Shown here in pieces: positions 1 through 12,000 of a DNA stretch of 64,000 nt (the first letter of the stretch is position 1; the number at the start of each line of letters is the position of its first letter). The translations under genes and the position numbers were made by a program. The notes under the pieces were generated by a model. That model saw only the letters and a program-made list of their open reading frames with translations. It was not told the DNA's origin and did no database searches. This DNA comes from Hydrangea macrophylla (lineage: Eukaryota > Streptophyta > Magnoliopsida > Cornales > Hydrangeaceae), in NCBI GenBank assembly GCA_033977485.1, contig CM066994.1, positions 41,689,155 to 41,753,154 on the forward strand. The letters are read 5' to 3'.

Positions 1-723
1 ACCTCCTCCAACGCCACCTCCTACACCACCTCCAAATCCTCCACCGTGACCTGAACCACCACCAATACCTCCTCCACCACCACCCCCACCGCCACCACCA
101 CCACCTCCGCCTGCACCTCCTCCAACGCCACCACCAACACCACTTCCAAATCCTCCACCGTGACCTGAACCACCGCCAATACCGCCTCCACCACCACCTC
201 CACCGCCTCCACCACCACCACCTCCACCTGCACCTCCTCCAACGCCACCACCTACACCACCTCCAAATCCTCCACCATGACCTGAACCACCTCCAACACC
301 GCCACCACCACCACCACCAAATCCACCACCGCCGCCAACACCTCCTCCAGCGCCACCGCCAACACCACCCCCAAATCCACCCCCGCTACCATGACCCGAT
401 CCACCTCCAATACCACCACCTCCACCACGACCACCACCCCCACCAAACCCACCACCACCACCACGACCGCCACCAAATCCACCACCCCTTCCTACACCTC
501 CACCAAATCCACCACCACCACCCCTACCCCCTCCAATACCCCCACGACCACCCCGTCCCCAAAAACGGCCACCACGGCAGCCTCTACCCCCATTCCTACA
601 ATCATCATCACCAAACCTAGCTTTCCCAACCTTGTCATGATCTCCAAGTGTGATTGCACACAAATGGAGAACAATGCTCAATAAAAGAAGGGTCCCACAA
701 AGCCATTTTCCAGAAACACCCAT
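1..723 (-). CDS. Glycine-rich secreted (cell-wall type) protein, 5' part, runs off left edge
   Basis: The start codon is the complement of 721-723, and 241 codons stay open to base 1, so the 3' end is missing. Residues 1 to about 28 form a signal peptide: MGVSGKW, then a Leu/Ile/Val-rich core (GTLLLLSIVLHLC). A short charged segment with DDDC follows, and from about residue 45 the protein is almost pure glycine in blocks such as GGGFGGGVGGG and GGSGHGGGFGG, with Arg-rich blocks (GRGGRGG) nearer the N-terminus. This is the composition of plant glycine-rich proteins, many of which are extracellular structural proteins, so a wall role is inferred from signal peptide plus composition. A valine-rich frame on the same strand is a shifted reading of the GGT/GGA codons. 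A TATA box lies about 60 bases upstream. No RNA-binding domain is seen in the visible part. Confidence 0.85.
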   Translation of the reverse strand, partial: MGVSGKWLCGTLLLLSIVLHLCAITLGDHDKVGKARFGDDDCRNGGRGCRGGRFWGRGGRGGIGGGRGGGGGFGGGVGRGGGFGGGRGGGGGFGGGGGRGGGGGIGGGSGHGSGGGFGGGVGGGAGGGVGGGGGFGGGGGGGVGGGSGHGGGFGGGVGGGVGGGAGGGGGGGGGGGGGGGGIGGGSGHGGGFGSGVGGGVGGGAGGGGGGGGGGGGGGGIGGGSGHGGGFGGGVGGGVGGG

Positions 724-781
724 CTCTTTAAACTCTTCACCTTACTTTGCTCTGCTCTTAGACACTGAATAAAGTTCCAAA

Positions 782-789
782 TTTATAGG
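782..789 (-). promoter_or_regulatory. TATA box of the glycine-rich protein gene
   Basis: The minus strand reads CTATAAAT about 60 bases before the start codon, which fits a plant core promoter with a short leader. The rest of 724-1023 shows no other gene; it would be the proximal promoter. Confidence 0.55.
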
Positions 790-1023
790 GCTCACCAACT
801 TGAAACACTAGGCCCCTCCCAATAGTTCAGCCATTAATGTGTGTGTGCATGGTCATGTAATGCTACGCGTTGGGGCCGTTGGGGAAATGGCGGGAACATT
901 AAATGAGAGATTTAAAGTCAAAGGTTGAATCGGATAATTGATAGATTTGCAGTTTGGTCAACCCCGCCGACACTTCATCAGATCACATCCGGACCTACAG
1001 TAGATGTGGTCCATGTCCTTATG

Positions 1024-1170
1024 AACAAATTTGTTCACCAAAACTTTGCTCACTCATGCACCCAGTGAGTGAGCAAGTGAGATCCACCACTTTTCATCCT
1101 CATTTTATACATGAAAAGTGATAAATCTCACTTACTTAACCAATGAAGTGTTTGGGTGGACAAATTTGTT
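1024..1170. mobile_element. Foldback MITE
   Basis: The first 21 bases (AACAAATTTGTTCACC...) match the reverse complement of the last 21 with two mismatches. Pairing resumes inside, where AGTGAGAT-CACTTTTCAT pairs with its complement around 1110-1136. The element is about 147 bp, has no coding capacity and no clear target duplication. Confidence 0.6.
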
Positions 1171-1272
1171 TTCTATGACAATATAATCATGACCTAGGCA
1201 TTAATTAGGCCAACCCATTGAAATTAGTTATATTATGTATAAATGCATATTTTGAACACATCTCCATATTTA

Positions 1273-1544
1273 GAGCATGTTTGTCTGTGCCGCCTGTGCT
1301 TATGCGATTTTAGTCGCGATTGATAGATCTGCTTAAAAGTATAGTAATGCTTAATACGGCTTTGATGCTTTTAATCGGTTAATATGTTGTGGAACTGATC
1401 AAACATAGAGATAATCTTAAAAAGCACCTCAACTGCTTTTTTGATCAAATCTGCATTTTCTTTTACTGAAACAAACAGATCAAAAAGCCGTTTGGACCAC
1501 CAAAACTGCTTAAAATGAACAAATAACCAATAACAAACGAGCTC
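1273..1544. mobile_element. PIF/Harbinger (Tourist-like) MITE
   Basis: The termini GAGCATGTTTGT and ACAAACGAGCTC are inverted repeats, flanked by TTA at 1270-1272 and 1545-1547. A three-base TTA/TAA duplication is the Harbinger signature. It is 272 bp and non-coding. Confidence 0.65.
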
Positions 1545-1550
1545 TTATAG

Positions 1551-1920
1551 GAGTAATGCTATGCTACTCCTCAAATTTGAGTCCCAAATTTTATTCTCAA
1601 ATGTTGTGTCAATTGTACCATATTCAATGACATGTGGTACCACTGATCACAGTCACAACATGTGGTAAAATTGTTAAGCCATTTGAGATTCAAATTTGAA
1701 AAAAGGAGTAATGCTGGCTATGCTTCCCAAATTTAAATAACAAATTTGTTCACAAATACTTATAAGTGGTATCATATGCAATAGTATATATATGCACCAC
1801 CGATAACTATCATAGCAAATGGTACCATTGTCAAACCAATTGCGAATCAAATCCAGCCTCAAATTTAAGAAGGCTAACATTAATTTTTCAATACTACTCG
1901 AAGGTCCCACCTACAAGCAG
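1551..1920. repeat. Two adjacent inverted-repeat MITE-like units
   Basis: Two stem-loop units sit side by side, each opening with GGAGTAATGCT. In the first, TCAAATTTGAGTCCC near 1569 pairs with GATTCAAATTTGA near 1688. In the second, TAATGCTGGC near 1711 pairs with sequence near 1855-1880. The boundaries are approximate. Confidence 0.45.
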
Positions 1921-3060
1921 AGTTGACAAAATTTAGGGAAGGACAGAAACTATCAATACTACAAATTAAATTACCACTCTCCAAACCATTAATTAATAAA
2001 TAAATAAATAAATTAAAAAAAAAACATAAGAGAAATACTATTAGTGGGTAATTAATTAATAAGTTGCATTACACCAAGTGTAATAGCAATTTTGTTTTTC
2101 ATATTGTGAGGACAACAGTTAATAATGTTTCTTTAGATTACTATTCGTTCTATTCGAAAATAGAAGTGGTACCCATGTAGATACATTTGCACACGTTGAT
2201 AGATTACACAACACAAAACAGTAGAAATGTAACTAAAGAAATGTTCTTAAGCCGCTTTGATACTGTAAACGATGGCAAACTCATTACTCAGTGCACGAGG
2301 CACCTGCCACCATGGGGCAAGCAGCCTAATCCTGGCATGCAGAAAGATTATTTTCGTAGTTTAAACTCGCGACTTCTAGGCCATAAATGAGCAAACCTAA
2401 CCGTTGCCCCGACTCACCCACATCGTTGAATAATCTTGGATAGTATAATTCAACAGTTGGATTACACCCCTTACCCTGTTCGAACGTACTAAACATACTT
2501 AAAGTGCGTGAGGTTTGCCCTTCGAATCCAAATCATTGTACCATAGCCATTTGATCAGTGTGCCTATTTGGTAGCCAATTATTTGAGATTATTGAAAATG
2601 TTGAGTCCGTTTAGCAACAAACTTTTTAGAAATCTCTACAGAAAAATCTCTTATTCCCGTACAGATCCCAAGCTGACTCCAAGTTTCCAAAATCATCTCC
2701 AACTGATAATTCCAATTTCCAAAGAATCGTTCACATTGTCGATCAAACGATGTCAAGTCTCTCAAATATGTTGAGAAACCAAGCTAAAAGTGGAACAGAC
2801 TTGCAAGGGCTTATTTTACAACATACATAAGATATCATACAAAAAAGTATAAAGCTATTTCCAAGAAACTCTGGTTTACCTACTACACAAAATGAGAGAA
2901 GCAATTGTGAAGATCCATACCGTGAGAACCTTGTGGATTGCAAGTTCTACAGAAGCCTGACTAAGCCTATCCTGAATTTGGTTGTGTCGATTATCGGATG
3001 GTTTTTTCATTACAAATGTGGTAAGCAAGTAAAGGTTCACTTCTACTCGTAGATTGACGG
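1921..3060. other. Intergenic, includes probable ADT 3' UTR
   Basis: No gene or element was recognised. Short open frames here have no family resemblance. The part next to 3061 should hold the ADT 3' untranslated region on the minus strand, but no polyadenylation signal could be singled out. Confidence 0.4.
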
Positions 3061-6000
3061 CTATAGAACTGTATCCATGGCATAGCAACCAAGTACACGC
3101 AGAAATGTAGCAAATTCCTGTACAAAAAGAATTAATAATAAATAAATTTACTTAAGTTGAGAATTTGAAAAAAAAAAAAAAAAAGGCTCATTTTGCGAAG
3201 AAAGTCTATGAACGGCCTGAACTCTGCATCATAAAATGTGAGGGGCTGTTTGGTAACGGTCAGGACCGGTCTGTTGTTCATGACTTTCATAAATGAACTT
3301 GGCAATTGGCTCTACAAATTAAATGTTTCATAGATGCTTTTTTTTTTTTTTTTATTGAATAGGTGTATGCCCAAAATTTTTAGGTACTTTGAGGGGTACC
3401 CGTGACAATCCTACATGGTACTCTGCAGGCTGCAGCCAATGGTAGTGGGTTTCATGGGTGTGGCTCACAAATAGTGGGGCCCCTCCTGCATGTAGGTGGG
3501 CCACATCAGCCCCAAAACCAACTCCCATTAGTTGCAAGGTGCCATCTACTACATAGGATTTGCTATATAGCACCCCCATGGAGCCTAAAAATTTCTCCTT
3601 GAATTAAATGGGTTCTTTATCAAACCAAGTCTGTTTGGTAAGTATGATCAAGACCTGTGTTCAATGGTTCCTCAATGAACTTGGTCCTAAAGTACAATGT
3701 ATGGAAATTGCTCTTTTATCGTATAGTAGTTCAAAACCGGCCTAAAATCACTCTTTAAATGGGTTCTTTGTCCAAAAAAGATGATGTTGGTTTTCGTAAA
3801 AACCATATAGCAAATAAGAATGGAACTAACTGGTCCTATTTTATGCATCCCAACATGTATACCATCCGAGTTTTTTAAGGTTGTAAATTTCAAAAAAGTC
3901 AAAGCAGTGACAAGCTAGAGTTCAGATTATCTAACGCAACTAATGGCTTATCTGCAAATATGGTCAGAATGCTATATTTTCTTCCCCTAAACAGCATGAA
4001 CGGCAAAAAAAAAAAAAGCACTCGAGAGATCTCTTGATATCACTGAAAATAAGTTTTTTAAAATGTTGTTTTGGCCACACACACATATATATACATAGAG
4101 GTACACAACATACAAGCGTAGAACATAGTGGTGTATGATATATATGAGGAAACAAGGCCAGAAGAATAAATGTACGTAATCAAACTTAGGCAGAGGAATA
4201 AAATCTCATATTTGGCAGTAAGGAAAGGTTTCAGTTTGAGTAAATACTCGTTTCAGCGAAAAAGTATATAAATGTTTCAAAAGTTTCTTAGAATGCCTAT
4301 AACAGGATGATGAGTCAGAAATTCAGAATCCAACGGGGAGTGTATTTTCCTAATGCATATTGCCATAAAGAACAAACCTGCAGATGCTCCAAAGCATGCT
4401 GTGCACGTGGCTCCGCCATAGAAGCATCGAAGTCTATATAGAAAAGGTAATCAAAATACCTGCACCAATGAAACGATTCAATTCCCCACCTCAAGTTTAC
4501 GCAACCATATGAATGTTTAAATTTCTACGGCTATAGATACGGATTTCATACAGTCTTCTGACTGATTCAATATCAAACGTGAAATAAGTACTCACTTAGC
4601 AGTTCCCGTGTTGGAGTCGTCAACTACCCGTAACGGCCGCTTTCTTTGTGGCCGGCTTTCAAGCTGAAATTGCATCGGGAATAGAAAAAATTAAACACTG
4701 GAGTTGTTTTACAAGGGGTAATATATACATAAACATATATACGTGTACAAACTACAACGGTTACATCAAAATACCTTTGTCAAATTTATATCTCTCAATG
4801 CAAAAACTGCTAAGGCTTTAAATAGTACTCCAGGGCCTTCTTCCAAAGTAAACACAATGCTTGTCTGGAATAATGGACAACAAATTAAATTTCGGGAGAC
4901 TCAGGCTGTGTGTGATTCTTGGATTTAATGAGGGAGGGGAAAGAAAACATTTCTTTGTTTGCTTAATAAAGAAAACACTAAGGATCTGCTTGGTTCACAG
5001 ATTTCGTGAGGGAAAAGAAAAGGAAATGGAAAACTAGTTCCCTCATGCTTTCCATAGTGTTTTCCTTTTTGCTTAAACGACGTTGAAAATCAAAAGGTTT
5101 GAAAAAGAAATTGTGGTATACGATTAAATGAAGGGAAGTGACTCTCAACGTCAAAATGTTTAATTTATTTCTCAACCTGTCCTCCTTTCTTTCCTACTTT
5201 CCTCGTCATTTTCTTTATTAACCAAACAAAACAAAAGGTTTTCCTCGAAATTTTAGTTTTCTTTTTCTTCCCCCTCACTAAATCCAAAAAAGCCAAACAA
5301 AAGCCGAAGGAAAAGAAGATAAGGAGAAAAGCAAATAAAAATATAAAATTTTACGATTTCCTTCCCTCTTTTCTGGAGTTTCTACTGTATTGTAAAAAAA
5401 AATTGAATTCGATTGTTATTTAAGTGTGAAGAAAAACACTAGTGAAAACCACTGGTGAAATAGCTTTCGTTATCATTTTCCTTTGCCTTTTCTTTTCCTG
5501 CTCTAAATCCAAACACCAAACAGCACCTCAGGGCAAAAATCAGAACAAAGTGAGCAAATGAAAATCTTACCTTGAAGGGCTTATCACTTCTTGGGATTAT
5601 AGGATCCCTTGCAAGTACCAAGTAGCGAGTGATATTATCCGAGTCATCCTGTAGAGGCCAACAATTATAACATCGATTTTTCTTCCAACTTTGTACCATT
5701 TAAAATAAATCCAAATAAGACACAAAAAATAACTCATACCATACAATTAAAAGCATTGAGCGAAAAGTTGTCCAAGGCTTGGAATAAGCAACTAACTTAA
5801 TATTACCAAATGTAAAGTCAACTGATTTAGGAAAATGCTAATGCCAAAGTAGAAATTGCTAATATCAAAGCATAAAGTGTCGCTAAAACTTTTAGTGATA
5901 AAAAATAACATTCGCTAAAAATTTTAGCGACATTTTCTGCTTTGGCATTAACAATTTCTACTTTGGCATTAGCATTAGCCCTGATTTGTTGCCGATCATT

Positions 6001-9000
6001 GGAAGCTTCGCTCTCCTTTTGTGGAAAAAATCATAAAATGGAAAAGAATTTTCAAATTTGGTTTTCATTCGATTTCTTGGTGTACTCTAAGGCTCCGTTC
6101 AGTCTCAGATTTAGAAATGGAAGAGGTAAAGGAAACAAAAATGAGGAGGAATACTATTTTATTTCCGTTGTGTCTTCCCTTTAATTTCCTCCGTGCTTAA
6201 ATTGTTGAAGCTTAATATACATTGTTGGGCCATTCTCTAACAACTTGAGCTTTTGGAGCAACTAGCAACTTAATAAATGACATTAGAAATAAAAAAGTAA
6301 AAAAAAAAAGACTCAAAGTATAATAGGAACTCAAGAAAGTTACTCACAAAATTGAAAATTTTCAACGTAATTTTCGAACGCTATTTTCTTGTCCTTCCTA
6401 TTTTCCTCATGATTTTCATTATTGAGAGCATTTTGCTCATCCCTTGCTCACCCACGAACAATATTCCGACATGTGTCCCATTTCATCACCATTTTGCACC
6501 TACTTTATCAACACAATTACTCAATAGGACAAAAAAGGGACGTGTCAAAATACTGTTGGTGGGTGAGCAATGGGTGAACAAAAAAAGGGTGAGCAAAAAT
6601 GCACTCTTCCTTGTTAGCTAAACAAAGAAAAGTGTTTTCTCCAGTGTTTTGTTTTCCTTTTCCTCACTAAATCCAGGAACCAAGCAGAGCTAAGGGAAAA
6701 GAAATGAAAACACGAAGGAATCCGTTTCCTTTGTCTGGTTGTCAAACAAAATAAGGAGGAAAAGAAAATATAGTAAGACCTAAATTAATAATTGTGAATT
6801 TGTGAGTCCCTTAGTTTGTTACAATATTATTTTGAAAAATTTTAACTTCTAATGTTGTTTAAATATGAGAGAAAACACAAGGGAAATAGTTTTCCGTCTT
6901 GTTTTCCTTTCCCTCAATGAATCTACAACATACCTGAATTCTTTCTGCAAGTATGTTAAGCCCATAAATTTCTGCAGCCCGAGCACTTGCGACTGCACCA
7001 GCATCCCTAAGTCCACTTGAGGCTACAAGCTGACCCAAAAGTCAACAGAGTTACAATCTAGTAAATTAGGTCACTATATAGGAAAGGGAAGGATAAGGTG
7101 CCAAAGAGACCACCATAGATCACCTGAGCAGCACCGGCTGCATCGTCAAGGTTCTCTCTAGCAACCCCTAACTTACTCAGGAACATATCACTTTGCGCAA
7201 GTGCCTACAAAGATGTTTCAAATAGTAAAACTCAGACAAATCAATATGAGTTGGAATTCTTAAATTTCAATTTCAATTTCAACAAGAACATAAGGGGCTG
7301 TTTGGGAAGGCCCAGAACCGGATCTATGTATTCAGTTGGCTGGTAATGGCATACAATTGGTTCCCGATCTAAAATCACTTCGAAAACAGGTTCTTATCAA
7401 ACCAAAATGATGAAGGTTTCTCTAAAAAAAAGATAGAAAAAGAGAATAGAACTAACCCTCGTCCAAACACATATTTCCCAGTCAGGCCTTGAGATATTTA
7501 CATGAGATTGATTGCCATTTAAAAAAGTGGAACATGTCCAAATCAGATAACACACACACACACACACAAAAAGAAAGAAAGAAAGAAAAGAAAAGAAAGA
7601 AATTATTCTAACAGCATGACCAGCAAACTGATGGGTAAGTGGTGAGGAGTCCATAATCCAATAAACCAGTCAGTTTATGATAAATTTTACGAATATCTGC
7701 CCTATGTTTTACCTTCGATCTTCTCCTCAGAAGATAAAACATTAACCTAATGAACTCATTTCACTTTATTTTGATATTCAAACTCAATGACGCCTAATAT
7801 TCAATTGATACTTAAGAGCAAACTTCAGGTTTAATCCACTATGAAAATATAAACAAATTTATGTTTGTTATTAATCTTTAAGATATAATTATTTCGTTCA
7901 GAAAATGTGAGTGAAACGATATCAAGTCCTTGGATAACCCGACTCGTGAACAGGTGAGACAAATGAATTACATATCTGGGAAACGTCCTTAACATTTTAA
8001 AATCAGAATTAATGTAATTTTGGTATGAGAGATGGAAAACTAGATAGAGGAGAAAGGATGGAGGGAAGATGTATCCCTAGGGAAAGGAAGGGAGTCTTGC
8101 CACCTTTTGGTTGGAAAAATAAGAAGGAAAGAAGGCTTTGCTGGGTCTTCTATTATTATACCCTTACAAAGCAAACACCTGGTTTTATTTAAAGGGCAAA
8201 AATTTCAAAAAAGGAGGGAAGACTCTTCATTCTCCAATCCGTCCACTTTTGGACGGATTAGAATTTGTGGGCCCATAGGGATGAGGCTTCCCTCCCCTCT
8301 TCCCTACACGAAAAATATTTAAATGGAAACCTCACCTGTGGATGGCTAAGAACACGTTTCAACTGTCCTGCTGGAATGCCCGGTAAAGCTAGGAGGCAGA
8401 GGTTAACAGCCAACTGAACCTCACCCACAATATGCAGCCTATGACGAAGAAGTAAATCATAGTTTCGATGGATGCTTCCACCTAAAGAATTCTCAATCGG
8501 AAGAACTGCTTTGTCTGCCAGCCACAACTCAACTGCCTGCAAAATTATTTCAACAAGGGAAGCAACCTGAGATAAGCATGTTGACTTAAACTAGGAATTC
8601 GGACACCAATGCAATAGTTGTGTGGAGCTGATATTATTGTAAACAAGAAGGCATTGGAGGGATAGTTTGGTAATTTTGTCAGCTATAGCATGTACCCTAA
8701 TTCTATGTTATATAAGGACAGCTGTTCCGCAATCTTCTCTTTCTGTCTTTCGAGCATAGTGAAAATCACAGCAGCTGTGCCCAAGTTTTGGGGTGAACCA
8801 TCTAAAATTTGATGTTCTTGTGTTTGCCTTTTTGTTTCTTTTTTCGTATCTCACTTATCTTGGATAGGGTAAATTCCTAACAAAATGAAGAGCCAAATAT
8901 TCCATTCGAAGTAGTTCCCCTTTTTCAGATTGGTTTAACATGAAAATGAGACTTACAAATCAGAATCACTACATACGGACTTGCTATAGAAGACAACATA

Positions 9001-12000
9001 TACATGTGAACAAAGTTAATACTTGCACTGATGCGTGTGTCCGAAACTTTGCCAAGACCTATTTAAAAATAATATCATACTGAACCTTGAATGCATCTTC
9101 AAACATATCACAAGGAACGGTTTCACATCGAGGGTAGGCTTTAAGGGCAGCATCCTCACTGTATGCTCCTGGTACTCCCTGCATTAAAATACGAATAACG
9201 GGTGACCGTTTGGCAGCAACCAGCAGCTATTTTGTATTATTTCTTCTTCTTATTTCTTTCTCTTTTTTTCTTCTTCTTTTTTTTTTTTTAAACTCACTTT
9301 GAGAAGTAGCTATGAGCAACTGTTAGATAAACATGAAACCTTTACGGTAGTATATCATTTGTAATGTACTAAACATGTGTGCGCGCGGGCACACACACAC
9401 ACGCATAAGTCCCAACACTCCCTCCCCTCCCCCCCAGCCCCCACAAACATTCTCTAAACTGGTCGAACTTTTGGAGGAGTGATGGAGAATTATAAGACTC
9501 CCAACACATTTAAGCCCCATATGACGTGGGATAATTTATGTATATATCTACTATTAAAATGGAATATACAAACGCAGCCCATTAGTCCATAACCAGGGCG
9601 GAGCTTAATGGGGACTGGCAGGGGCCATGGCCACCCCAAAAATTCAGAAATTATAGTGTAGGTGTGCAAAATGATTTTTTAGAGAAGTTAATGTGTATTG
9701 GCCCCTTCAATTAGAGGAATTAATGTGATTGGCCCCTCCAACTAGATACAGTGAGCCCAACCTTACCAAAACAATTTCCTTAAAAGTAAAGAAAATAGAA
9801 CAGACTCAACTAAGTGGTATATATTCCCAATCTCCTATTATGGTTAGAGTAATTCTTTAAGCACAAATTATGTTTATAAATTATGCTTAGCGATTGACTA
9901 CATGGGTTTCATAAATAATGTTTATATTTTTGTTTTTTTATTTGACCTCCCCCTCAATTAGTGCAACAGGGGAAGAAAAATATGTATAAATATACCCCCA
10001 AAAAATCACATTAGGGCGCTGCCCCCAAATCCCCATGTGAACCTTGTACCAGCAGCAAAATACGGCCCCCCAGGTGAAACTTCCTGGCTCCGCCCCTGTC
10101 CATAACCTACATATATTCTCTAAAAAAGAGAACGTTTTGGAGGAGTGGTGTAGACTTTGAAGGCTCACACATTCAACACACCCCATGATGTGGGACAAAA
10201 CCCCTTGTATATATATATATATAGGCATACAATTCTACTAAATTCAGGTAGTCTGGAAAGCATTTTGTTCAATGCTAAATGGACATGAAAAGTCCATTCC
10301 ACCTCATTTAAATAAGGGCATTAAATTTCACAATGAGGATACTGAAGTAATTTAGTTCACATCTTTTTTAAGATTACTTAATTGCCATCACTTAATGACG
10401 TGCCATAGGCTTTTCTGTCCATTTAAAAGTGCATACTATTAGAGGCACCTAGGAAGCACCAGTGCGGATGCGGGGACGCGAGGACGGGGACGCGAGTGCG
10501 GAGAGTTCGGCAATTTTCTCAAAATCACCAGTGCGAGTGCGGCAGGGGTACTTAAATAAAAAATTTAAAATATATTTTACGTAGCATTTATATATTACTT
10601 TTATTTATTTATTTATTTTTATTTTTTTTATGCACATTTATATAGTACTATATAGTATATAAAAACATAAAATAAAACAAAGTAGCCTCTCTTTTTTAGT
10701 TTTGTATTTGTTATACACCCCTCAAAGTTTTCAAAATTAAAAATAGACCCTTGCCACTTAAAAAAAAAAGAAAAAAAAAAAGATGTGGCCGCACTCTCGG
10801 CGTGTCATGCCGCACTCATGCCGCACTCAAGCCGCACTCTGCCGCACTCATGCCGCACTCATGCCGTACTCATGTCGCACTCTGCCGCACTCATGCCGCA
10901 CTCAAGCCGCACTCAACCATCTCCAAGAACTCTAATGGAGTCCATACGCACTACGTGCGCACTCAGCCGCACTCCAGCCGCACTCGCACTCCATACGCAC
11001 TAAGTGCGCGTGCGGCCCCATTTTAGAAGCACTCGTGCTTCATAGAGAGGCACAGTATGTTTACATGTTGCATATATATATACATACATACATACACACA
11101 CACACATACTGGGTTCATCTGGAAAAAAGATACCTTGTATGATATCCGAACCTTTGTACCATCATTTGGAGAAGCAGAAAGATCAGTTACAGACAATGGT
11201 CCTGCAATAGGTAAAGATATGGAGAGAATGAAGTTTAAAACGACTGAATTTGCAGGATCGAAAAGTCTAAGACAGCATAATATGAAGTAAGCTCGACAGA
11301 ACTGATTGAACCAAAAAAAACAGAACAGATAAACAGAAGTAGATAGCTGATTGCTATACAGAAGTAGATAGCAGATTGCTATACTGGAGGAGGTTATGAA
11401 TAAGTAAAACAAAAAAAAAAGGGCAGCCCAGTGCACGAGGGGAGGGTGAGATGTACGCAGTCTTACCCCTGCAAGAGAACCTGGGGAGGGTTCGAACCCG
11501 TGACCTCCAGGTCACAATGGAGTAATGTGCCAAGGAGGTTATAAATAATTAACTTCATAAAAAATTCATGTTTATAAAGTATTAAATTGGGATTATAACT
11601 TAGGAACAACTTTTACATTTCTAGGCCACAAAAGAATCAATCCTACTTTGAAGTTCATCTTCCAATTAGAACAACACCACCACACAGCTGATCTGAACTC
11701 CACTTAAAATGCAAAGACAGTAATGCAAGCAGCCCACTCGGTTCAACAAAAGCATAAGAATTTTACCTGACGGTTTCGTCATTATAGATGCACACACACA
11801 CACACACATATATACTGAGCCTTACACCTCTCAGGATGAACAAAGCCTTCTGCATGAGGTGTATATACACACACATGTACATTTATACTTATATTTTATA
11901 ATTAGTTGCCCTCAAAGATGCAAATAGCCAATCAAGAACAAGAGCCCCTTCACTTTGCCTAATGACTTATTTCTCCATCCGTTCCAATTTAAGAGTCATT

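Noticed and set aside
21..485. Valine-rich open frames on the minus strand
   Set aside because: They are the shifted reading of the glycine-rich gene; the Gly frame has the signal peptide and a TATA box.
391..684. Thr/Pro-rich plus-strand frame
   Set aside because: Antisense reading of the glycine-rich codons.
2187..2390. 67-codon plus-strand frame
   Set aside because: No family resemblance, and the composition is ordinary intergenic sequence.
10751..11026. Plus-strand frames rich in RTHAAL/PHSAA
   Set aside because: By-product of the GCCGCACTCA array in a hAT element.
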